DNA of 17,951 nucleotides, taken from positions 1 to 17,951 of the forward strand of contig CAZNNH010000128.1 of NCBI GenBank assembly GCA_964574335.1, given 5' to 3'. Positions 7,510 to 12,597 of this stretch are shown here, piece after piece (positions within the stretch are counted from its first letter, which is position 1; every line of letters begins with the position of its first letter). The notes below the pieces were generated by a model. It did no database searches. It was given only the letters and a program-made list of their open reading frames with translations, and was not told where the DNA came from. The position numbers and the translations under genes are program-made. The stretch comes from CAZNNH01 sp964574335. Lineage in GTDB: Bacteria; Acidobacteriota; Vicinamibacteria; Fen-336.

Positions 7510-7867
7510 CCGGGCCAGGAGCTTCCCACGGCCACACGGGTGGCCCCACGTAGACCGGCGGCCCCCCGAACTGGTCGGCCGTAACGTCCACCACGAGGCC
7601 GTGGGCCAGCACGAACGTGTGCCGAGCTCCGGCATAGGACCCTCGCGTGATGATCGCCTCTAGAAGGCGCTCCCCGAGGGCAACGCTCGCCAGGCCACAG
7701 CAGAGGTTTGGAAACATACAAAGCGCGCGGGCCACGAACGACTCGATGTCCGGTGTGGGCCGGTAGGCCTCGTACAGCCGGGCGAGCAGCGCCCGATCGA
7801 CCCGCCGCCGCACGAAGGCGGATCTGACCTCTGCCGCGGCCTCGGCGATCTGCCTCGCCGACACCAT
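7463..7867 (-). CDS. Small transglutaminase/papain-like fold protein
   Basis: This is a 134-residue protein that I do not match to a named family. It has the order of a Cys-His-Asp hydrolase: FPNLCCGLAS (Cys56/Cys57 at a helix start), then ARHTFVLAHG (His83) and LVVDVTADQFGGPP (Asp94). Hypothetical proteins with a CCGxAS motif, a His strand and DxTADQF are known to me as transglutaminase-like domains; activity is unproven. I chose ATG 7867, with GAGGGA about 8 bases before it; the frame is open further upstream but runs into the repeat at 7923 and loses protein character. The last 15 codons overlap the 3' end of the amidohydrolase gene and are Pro/Gly-rich, so the functional part probably ends near residue 118. 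No signal peptide is present. Confidence 0.65.
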   Translation of the reverse strand: MVSARQIAEAAAEVRSAFVRRRVDRALLARLYEAYRPTPDIESFVARALCMFPNLCCGLASVALGERLLEAIITRGSYAGARHTFVLAHGLVVDVTADQFGGPPVYVGPPVWPWEAPGPVTWPGPSPASGNGRR

Positions 7868-7922
7868 CGCCGCGTCCCTCACCTCCGAAGTCACAGACCG
7901 TGGAAGCCCCTTGTTCCCAGTC

Positions 7923-8120
7923 GCGGAGCCTGAACCGACCTTGGCGGCGCTGGGTCGGACCAAGGCGTCATCCTGAGGGCGCCCGTCCGGCCGTCGCGCC
8001 CGAAGGACCTGGAACACAGGCCGGAGCACGGATCCTTCCGGGGTACAGCTTCGAAGAAACACTCAGGATGACGGGGCACCGTTTCCACTACTGACCGGCC
8101 ACGCCGGTGCCCGACTCAGA
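7923..8120. repeat. Dispersed intergenic repeat, copy A
   Basis: This is about 190 bases shared with 11864-12053. Identical or near-identical blocks in the same order are a 22-base perfect match starting CTGAACCGACC (7930-7951), GGATCCTTCCGGGG, CAGCTTCGAAGAA followed by CACTCAGGATG, and CTGACCGGC...GCCGGTGCCCGACTCAG. It contains perfect 12-bp inverted arms, CGTCATCCTGAG (7966-7977) and CTCAGGATGACG (8062-8073), and a small hairpin ACCGGC-CAC-GCCGGT (8094-8108). The sequence suits a non-autonomous, MITE-like or REP-like intergenic element; no ORF is inside. Its right border supplies the stop codon of the propeller remnant at 8116. Confidence 0.75.
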
Positions 8121-8219
8121 ACGGGACCCGGACCGCGTAGACCACGCCTTCGCCCGAGCCCACCACCATCAGGCCGGTCCGCACGTCCAGCGTGGGGCGA
8201 CCCTCCCCCGCTGCCGGGC
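8116..8219 (-). pseudogene. C-terminal remnant of a PQQ-like propeller
   Basis: On the minus strand the frame ending at 8116 reads RPTLDVRTGLMVVGSGEGVVYAVRVPF. This matches the last repeat of PQQ-binding-like beta-propellers (BamB-like), with the typical LxVGSxDGxVYAL strand pair. Only about 35 codons look protein-like; upstream the frame overlaps the membrane-protein gene and becomes a shadow. No start is possible, so I call it a fragment. It lies between that gene's stop (8220) and repeat A. A frameshifted tail of the upstream gene is an alternative, but the two folds do not belong together. Confidence 0.4.
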
Positions 8220-8585
8220 TCAGGGCCACAGCCGCCAGAGCTCGACCCCGGCCACGAACGAGAGCAGGTTCAGAAGCCCGCTGGTGAGAAGCGCCTGCCA
8301 CCAGGTGAGCCGGCACAGCCAGAGATAGGCGAGGCCTTCGCCGAGCGCCACCACCGCCTCCGCACCGACCAGCCCGCCCGGCCAGCTCGCCGCCACCAGC
8401 GGAAAGCCGATCCAGAAGACGGTGTGCGAGACGAGGTTGACTCCCAGCGCGACGGCGGTACAGCGCAGCGTGCGGCGCCGGCCCAGGCGCAACGCCGCGC
8501 CCAGCAGCGCCATGCCGCCGCCCTCCACCGCCAGCGTGACGCCGAGGGCAGCCAGGTGGGCGGCGTCGAACAGCGCACCCGTCAC
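8220..8585 (-). CDS. Small four-helix membrane protein
   Basis: This is a 121-residue hydrophobic protein with about four transmembrane helices: 9-32 (Leu/Ala/Gly-rich, ending before RLGRRRTLR), 39-58 (TAVALGVNLVSHTVFWIGFP), 68-92 (GLVGAEAVVALGEGLAYLWLCR) and 96-117 (ALLTSGLLNLLSFVAGVELW). The Arg cluster after helix 1 suggests that loop is cytosolic. It has no recognised family. The start is GTG 8585; no clear Shine-Dalgarno sequence is visible. It begins 26 bases after the stop of the cysteine-rich secreted protein on the same strand, so the two are likely co-transcribed and could work together, for example in export or anchoring, but that is inference from position only. Confidence 0.7.
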   Translation of the reverse strand: MTGALFDAAHLAALGVTLAVEGGGMALLGAALRLGRRRTLRCTAVALGVNLVSHTVFWIGFPLVAASWPGGLVGAEAVVALGEGLAYLWLCRLTWWQALLTSGLLNLLSFVAGVELWRLWP

Positions 8586-8610
8586 CGCCGGAGCCGGCCT
8601 GGCCGGGGCG

Positions 8611-9014
8611 TCACTGGCAGTAGAGGCACTCGTTCACATCGGTCTCCGGGTCGTCGGTGCAGCTCGAGACCAGCCGGCACACGCTGTCGTCCCCGGTGAC
8701 GCCGCAACCCGAGCTGGAGCCGTAGGCGGTGCAGCGCTCTCCCGCCGACTTGCCCTGGCAGGCCCAGTAGGGGGCCGGCGCGTTGGCGACCGAGGCCATG
8801 NNNNNNNNNNNNNNNNNNNNNNNNNNNNNNNNNNNNNNNNNNNNNNNNNNNNNNNNNNNNNNNNNNNNNNNNNNNNNNNNNNNNNNNNNNNNNNNNNNNN
8901 CGACTTGCCCTGGCAGGCCCAGTAGGGGGCCGGCGCGTTGGCGACCGAGGCCATGCCCACCAACCCCAGCAGAAGCCCCACTCGAATCCACCGAAACGTC
9001 GTCGACGTGCTCAT
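8611..9014 (-). CDS. Cysteine-rich secreted protein, split by assembly gap
   Basis: Collapsing the duplicated 55 bases and 100 Ns restores one frame of 82 residues. It has an N-terminal signal sequence (MSTSTTFRWIR, then LLLGLVGMASVANA) and a small mature domain beginning PAPYWACQGKSAGERC. The mature part has seven Cys (34, 43, 52, 61, 67, 78, 81), spaced like a disulfide-knotted or metal-binding domain, and ends NECLYCQ. As printed, the 155 extra bases break the frame, which explains why no intact ORF appears. The start ATG 9014 follows GGTGGGGAG closely. A promoter is likely at 9050-9077. I do not know the family; similar short secreted Cys proteins occur in several soil lineages. An odd number of Cys leaves one free or dimerising. 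Confidence 0.7.
8746..8800. repeat. 55-base gap-flank duplicate, left copy
   Basis: This is identical to 8901-8955 in the same orientation and abuts the N-run. 55 is a common assembler k-mer length, so this is almost certainly an unmerged contig overlap and not a biological repeat. Confidence 0.9.
8801..8900. other. Scaffold gap, 100 Ns
   Basis: This is a placeholder of exactly 100 Ns between two identical contig ends. The real gap is probably minus 55 bases, meaning the contigs overlap and no sequence is missing. Confidence 0.95.
8901..8955. repeat. 55-base gap-flank duplicate, right copy
   Basis: This is the identical partner of 8746-8800. Removing one copy and the Ns joins the cysteine-rich gene in frame. 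Confidence 0.9.
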
Positions 9015-9049
9015 CTCCCCACCTCGTCTCGGAGGCCTCGACGGGCTCT

Positions 9050-9077
9050 ATCCTACGCCCGACGTGAACGGTCGCAA
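9050..9077 (-). promoter_or_regulatory. Candidate promoter for the cysteine-rich gene
   Basis: On the minus strand TTGCGA (9072-9077) and TAGGAT (9050-9055) are 16 bases apart, each matching its consensus at 4 of 6 positions. The start would be near 9043, about 29 bases before ATG 9014. The rest of 9078-9321 has no gene; it holds only the hairpin at 9175-9197. Confidence 0.4.
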
Positions 9078-9174
9078 CAGCCCTGCCTCGAGCAGAGCGG
9101 CCAAGAAGGTGCCCGCAGCCCTCCGCCCGGCTCGCGGCGGCTTGGGCCGCCTGCCGATCCCCGAGTGGGACCGC

Positions 9175-9197
9175 GTCGGCGCGCAGCGCGCGCCGAC
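9175..9197. repeat. Perfect 10-bp GC hairpin
   Basis: GTCGGCGCGC and GCGCGCCGAC flank the loop AGC in the divergent intergenic region. No T-tract follows on either strand. It could be a protein-binding palindrome or an mRNA hairpin; there is nothing to decide between them. Confidence 0.5.
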
Positions 9198-9321
9198 AGT
9201 GGTCGACAGCGGGGGCCCTTCTCTGAGAGACCGCCCGCGCGGACGGCAGGATGCCTCTGGCGGCAGGACCGCCGAGCCGCCCGCGACGGACTCCAACGTC
9301 GCTACCTGGAGGGCTGATTCA

Positions 9322-9819
9322 ATGAGGAGGCGAGTCGCGTGGTTTGCGGTGGTGCTGCTGGGCGCGGGCCCGCTCGCCGCCCAGGACGGCACCGACCTGA
9401 ACGGGTCCCGCGTGCGGGTGAAGACCACGCTCTCGGGTGTCATCGTCGGCTCGGTCACCGGAGTCGATCCGGACGCGCTCACCATCCGGACGGAATCGGG
9501 CGACGCTGTCCAGCGGGTCGCGTGGGCCGATGTGGCGACGCTCGACGTGAGCCGCGGCTTCCGCCGGCGAACCGGGGAAGGCCTGCTGGCCGGGGCAGCC
9601 ACGTGGGGGGTCATCGTGGGCCTGTACGCCGTGTTCGACACGCTGGACGAATCTGGCGTGGGCGAGCCGGCGTTCATTGGCGTCCTGCTGGGCTCGGGAG
9701 CTGTGGTCGGGACCCTGCTCAAGACCGAGAGATGGAAGCGGCTCCCCGGCGTGGCCGTGTCGATGCAAGTGTCGGCGCGCCATCGAGGGCTGCAGGCCGG
9801 GGTCATGGTGGCATTCTGA
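9322..9819 (+). CDS. Exported LSm-like membrane-associated protein
   Basis: This is a 165-residue protein. Residues 1-20 are a signal peptide (MRRRVAWF, core VVLLGAGPLAA). Residues about 30-78 form a small beta-barrel-like segment, VRVKTTLSGVIVGSVTGVDPDALTIRT and then VAWADVATLDVSRG, resembling LSm/SH3-like domains found after signal peptides in Acidobacteriota and Gemmatimonadota proteins. Two Gly/Ala/Val helices at 86-106 and 117-134 probably enter the membrane. The C-terminus (VAVSMQVSARHRGLQAGVMVAF) alternates like a beta-strand ending in Phe, as in outer-membrane proteins. The start is ATG 9322 with GGAGG about 9 bases upstream. The longer open frame back to 8938 crosses the intergenic hairpin and is not coding. 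The function is unknown. Confidence 0.72.
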   Translation: MRRRVAWFAVVLLGAGPLAAQDGTDLNGSRVRVKTTLSGVIVGSVTGVDPDALTIRTESGDAVQRVAWADVATLDVSRGFRRRTGEGLLAGAATWGVIVGLYAVFDTLDESGVGEPAFIGVLLGSGAVVGTLLKTERWKRLPGVAVSMQVSARHRGLQAGVMVAF

Positions 9820-9880
9820 TCTGCGATTGGGACACCTGCGCAACCATCCCAAGCGCGTGTCGTCGCCCACGCCGATGACC

Positions 9881-9886
9881 TAGGCT
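9881..9886 (+). promoter_or_regulatory. -10 element of a leaderless 64-residue gene
   Basis: TAGGCT ends 8 bases before ATG 9895, which places the transcription start at or beside the start codon. No Shine-Dalgarno sequence is present, which agrees with a leaderless message. No good -35 is seen. Confidence 0.35.
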
Positions 9887-9894
9887 CTCTCGCC

Positions 9895-10089
9895 ATGGGT
9901 ACTTGGAACCTGTTGACCGAAGGCGAGACAGCCAGCGACATCGAGCGGACCGAGCGGCGGAGGGTGCCGGGCGGGTGGCTCTATCGGACCTCGGTGACGA
10001 CCCGGCGGCCGGCCGAGGAGAAGACCGTCGCGACGAGCGTCGTCGCCAAGATGGTATTCGTACCGAGCACCAGAAGGCCGGAGCCCTGA
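9895..10089 (+). CDS. Small 64-residue conserved-type hypothetical protein
   Basis: This is a soluble, highly charged 64-residue protein with no signal peptide. The centre reads RRRVPGGWLYRTSV and the end KMVFVPSTRRPEP. The block VPGGWLYRT followed by a hydrophobic strand and FVP resembles short hypothetical proteins seen in many bacteria and phages, which supports a real gene despite its size; I cannot name the family. It lies 75 bases after the LSm-like gene but has its own likely promoter, and its stop lies within a small hairpin. The function is unknown. Confidence 0.6.
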   Translation: MGTWNLLTEGETASDIERTERRRVPGGWLYRTSVTTRRPAEEKTVATSVVAKMVFVPSTRRPEP

Positions 10090-10099
10090 GCCGGGCTCC
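10080..10099 (+). terminator. Weak terminator-like hairpin
   Basis: GGAGCCC and GGGCTCC form a 7-bp stem with the loop TGAGCC, overlapping the stop codon of the 64-residue gene. There is no T-tract, so intrinsic termination is doubtful. Confidence 0.3.
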
Positions 10100-10145
10100 C
10101 GCGCCTCGCTCGCGATGGGACAGACCTCGTCGGGCCTGATCTGAG

Positions 10146-10754
10146 ATGCGCGGGATGGCTTTCGTCAACCTGCTCGCCTTGGCGTCCGGCTGTGGCGCCC
10201 ACCCGATGCCGACGGTGCGCGACGGCGACATCGTCTTCCACACCTCCCGGTCCGCCCAGAGTCGCGCCATCCAGCTTGCGACGCATAGCCCGTACAGCCA
10301 CATGGGTGTCGTGCTCCACCGGGGTGGGCGACCGTACGTCCTGGAGGCGGTGGCGACCATCCGGTACACACCGCTCGCCGAGTGGATCGACCGCGGGCAG
10401 GGGCGGCACTACGTGGTCAAGCGCCTGAAGAACGCCCGGTCGCTCCTGACCCCGGCGGCACTTCACGCCATCCGCCGAGTGGCGCGGCGGATGGAAGGTC
10501 GGCCCTACGACCTGACGTTCGAGTGGTCGGACGACCGACTCTACTGCTCGGAGCTGGTCTTCAAGCTGTACGATCGCAGCCTGGGGATCCGGCTCGGAGA
10601 CATCCAGAAGCTCCGGGACTTCGACCTCTCGGCGCCGGAGGTCCGAGCGAAGCTGGAGGAGCGCTACGGGGAGCACTTCCCGCTGGAGGAGCCGGTGATC
10701 GCGCCCGCGGCCATCTTCTCGTCGCCGGCGCTCTACACGGTCGTGGAACGATGA
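10146..10754 (+). CDS. YiiX/C92-type permuted papain-like hydrolase, possible lipoprotein
   Basis: This is a 202-residue protein of the YiiX-like branch of the NlpC/P60 superfamily, circularly permuted so that the catalytic His precedes the Cys. His52 lies in PYSHMGVVLH, the following strand carries Glu68 (YVLEAVA), and Cys134 lies in RLYCSELVFKLYD. The DGDIVFHTS strand at 27-35 is also typical. Members cleave or bind amide bonds in lipids or peptidoglycan; the substrate is unknown here. The N-terminus has a short hydrophobic stretch ending LASGC (Cys16), which fits a lipobox, so the protein is probably lipid-anchored in the periplasm. ATG 10146 is the first start; ATG 10155 would keep the lipobox too. 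The gene lies 96 bases before the alpha/beta hydrolase gene on the same strand. Confidence 0.85.
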   Translation: MRGMAFVNLLALASGCGAHPMPTVRDGDIVFHTSRSAQSRAIQLATHSPYSHMGVVLHRGGRPYVLEAVATIRYTPLAEWIDRGQGRHYVVKRLKNARSLLTPAALHAIRRVARRMEGRPYDLTFEWSDDRLYCSELVFKLYDRSLGIRLGDIQKLRDFDLSAPEVRAKLEERYGEHFPLEEPVIAPAAIFSSPALYTVVER

Positions 10755-10850
10755 GGGTGGCCGCCCCTGGCACGCCGCTCGCGCGACGCCAAGGCTCCTT
10801 CCATGGCGGGCCTTCGGCCGATTCCCTTCCCGGGCCGGCATGAGACGGAC

Positions 10851-11741
10851 ATGACGACCCGTCACCGGGCCGCACTGGCCTTGGTCGTGGGGGTCACTGG
10901 GCTCTTCGCCGGGCCCTACGTGGTCGGCCGGGTGCTGATCGCACCGCATCGGAGCGTGTCGGTGGTGCCGCCCGGTCAGCTTCCGCCGCAGCAGCTCTCC
11001 CTGCGCAGCCCCTCTGGAGCGACGCTCGCCGCCTGGCTGTTCGCGCCCCCTCACCCACGTGGAGCCGTCCTGGTGCTGCACGGCATCCGGGCCAACCGAG
11101 GGGCGATGCTGTCGCGCGCTGAGCTCCTAGTCGCCGACGGCTACGCCGTCCTGGTCCCGGATCTTCAAGCGCAGGGCGAGTCGACCGGCGAACGCATCAC
11201 GTTCGGCAACCTCGAGGCGAAAGACGCGGAAGCGGGCGTCGGCGAGCTTCGCAGGCGCTTCGCCGGCAAGCCCGTCGGGGCGGTGGGCGTGTCGATGGGC
11301 GGCGCGGCGCTGGTTCTGGCGGGCAGGCGTCTGCACCTCGACGCGGCGATCCTCGAGGCCGTCTACCCCACCATCGCGGAGGCCGTCGACAACCGCATCC
11401 GGCGCCGCGTGGGACGCCTCTCCAGCCTTCTGTCTCCGCTTCTGCTCCTGCAACTTGAGCCGTGCCTGGGCGTCGGTCCAAGTCAGCTACGACCCATCGA
11501 CGCGATCGACCGGCTCGGCTGTCCGGTCCTGGTCATTGGCGGTACGCGAGACGAGCACACGACCGAGGCGCAAACGCGAGCCCTCTACGCCTCCGCCCGG
11601 GAGCCCAAGGAGCTCTGGCTCGTGGACGGGGCGGCACACGTCGACCTGGCGCGCTACGATCCAGCCGGCTACCGACGACGCGTCCTGGGCTTCTTTCGCG
11701 AGCACCTGTCCACGGACCCAGCGGCGGCTCCGTCATCCTGA
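10851..11741 (+). CDS. Membrane-anchored alpha/beta hydrolase
   Basis: This is a 296-residue serine hydrolase with an N-terminal membrane anchor or uncleaved signal (residues 8-30). The fold's markers are present: VLVLHGIRANRG (74-84, oxyanion strand), DLQAQGES (104-111), the nucleophile elbow GVSMGG with Ser148, Asp234 in VIGGTRDEHT and His263 in VDGAAHVDL. It resembles YfhR/BAAT-type peptidase-S9-like esterases; the substrate is unknown. I chose ATG 10851 because the anchor begins there; an earlier ATG at 10803 adds 16 unlikely residues. The stop TGA lies within CGTCATCCTGAG, the left arm of repeat B, so the last few residues (PAAAPSS) may have been altered when the repeat arrived. Confidence 0.87.
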   Translation: MTTRHRAALALVVGVTGLFAGPYVVGRVLIAPHRSVSVVPPGQLPPQQLSLRSPSGATLAAWLFAPPHPRGAVLVLHGIRANRGAMLSRAELLVADGYAVLVPDLQAQGESTGERITFGNLEAKDAEAGVGELRRRFAGKPVGAVGVSMGGAALVLAGRRLHLDAAILEAVYPTIAEAVDNRIRRRVGRLSSLLSPLLLLQLEPCLGVGPSQLRPIDAIDRLGCPVLVIGGTRDEHTTEAQTRALYASAREPKELWLVDGAAHVDLARYDPAGYRRRVLGFFREHLSTDPAAAPSS

Positions 11742-11999
11742 GCGGAGTCCCGGGTGAACGGGCGAAGCGAAGGATCTCGACGGGTCCGCCGTGCCATCGC
11801 GTCGCGATGGCCGTTGTCCTGAGGGCTCCGCCTTGGCCATCTGCAGGTCCTTACTTCTCAGGCACGGAGTCTGAACCGACCTTGGCGGCGCTCCGTTGGA
11901 CCAGGGCGTCGGGGCGCTCGTCCAGCCGCGCCCGAGGAATCCGCGGCTAGTCCGGGATCCTTCCGGGGTTCAGCTTCGAAGAAGCACTCAGGATGGACG
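11731..11999. repeat. Inverted arms around intergenic element B
   Basis: CGTCATCCTGAG at 11731-11742 is inverted as CTCAGGATGGACG at 11987-11999, with one inserted base. They enclose about 244 bases without an ORF, including GAAGGATCTCGACGG near 11770, which with the left arm is typical of widespread intergenic repeats. The left arm supplies the stop of the hydrolase gene. Confidence 0.6.
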
Positions 12000-12053
12000 G
12001 TCCAGGGTCTCTGTCCCACACTGACCGGCGGTCCCGCCGGTGCCCGACTCAGG
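11864..12053. repeat. Dispersed intergenic repeat, copy B
   Basis: This is the counterpart of 7923-8120, in the same orientation and block order, diverged but with a 22-base perfect block at 11871-11892. It carries the same terminal hairpin with a longer stem and a different loop (ACCGGCG-GTCC-CGCCGGT, 12024-12041), so the pairing is preserved although the bases changed. It occupies most of the gene-free stretch 11742-12133. Confidence 0.75.
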
Positions 12054-12133
12054 GTGACCCACGCCTGGCGGGCCGAGACGGTGGTAGATTGACGGGCCAA
12101 CACGGCGAAGCTGCCGACAGGAGCGACCTCACG

Positions 12134-12550
12134 ATGAGCGACAGGGGTGCCCATTCGCTGGTGACGATACAGGTGGTGGACTGGGAGGGACCGATCGTGG
12201 AGATCGTCTTCCACCGCCCGATCGCCACACCGGACGACGTGGCCGAGCTGCTGCGAGTGGCCCGCGGCTTCATGGACGAGCATGTCCTCCCGTCCGGGGC
12301 CCAGAGGGCCTACTTCGTCACCTGCTACGACCGCTTCGCGGTGGCCAAGGAGCAGGCCCATCCGCTGCAGGAGGCGTTTCTGGAGTTCAACCGGCAGTAC
12401 TCGAAGGGCGACGTCCGCTATGGCGGCTCGCTGGTGGCCCAGTCGCTGGTGATCTCCACGGCCATCCGCTCCGAGTCGGCATCGGAGCTTCACCCCACCC
12501 GGGAGAGGGCCCTCGAGAGCCTGCGGGAGCGGATCCGTCGCGGCGCCTGA
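12134..12550 (+). CDS. Small conserved-type protein, possibly STAS/SpoIIAA-like
   Basis: This is a soluble 138-residue protein with no signal peptide or membrane helix. It alternates strands and helices: VTIQVVDWEGPIVEIVFHRP, a helix DDVAELLRVARGFMDEHV, the strand RAYFVTCYD, a helix and VRYGGSLVAQSLVISTAIR, ending in an amphipathic helix ALESLRERIRRG. This layout, with a paired strand before a helix and RYGG followed by LVIST, recalls small SpoIIAA/STAS-like hypothetical proteins, but the match is weak and I assign no function. The start is ATG 12134 with AGGAG about 10 bases upstream. Repeat B lies just before it, so its promoter must be within or after the repeat. Confidence 0.68.
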   Translation: MSDRGAHSLVTIQVVDWEGPIVEIVFHRPIATPDDVAELLRVARGFMDEHVLPSGAQRAYFVTCYDRFAVAKEQAHPLQEAFLEFNRQYSKGDVRYGGSLVAQSLVISTAIRSESASELHPTRERALESLRERIRRGA

Positions 12551-12597
12551 GCAGGCGACCAGATCCCGCGTCCGCGGCCGCCCGACAGGAGGCAGGA

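Noticed and set aside
5938..7635. Minus-strand open frame of 565 codons
   Set aside because: It is antisense to the lipid kinase and amidohydrolase genes, both of which have clear motifs, and it has no recognisable domain.
8746..8955. Direct repeat around the Ns as a biological duplication or mobile-element border
   Set aside because: Exact 55-base identity abutting a 100-N run, with frame restoration on collapse, points to an unmerged contig overlap.
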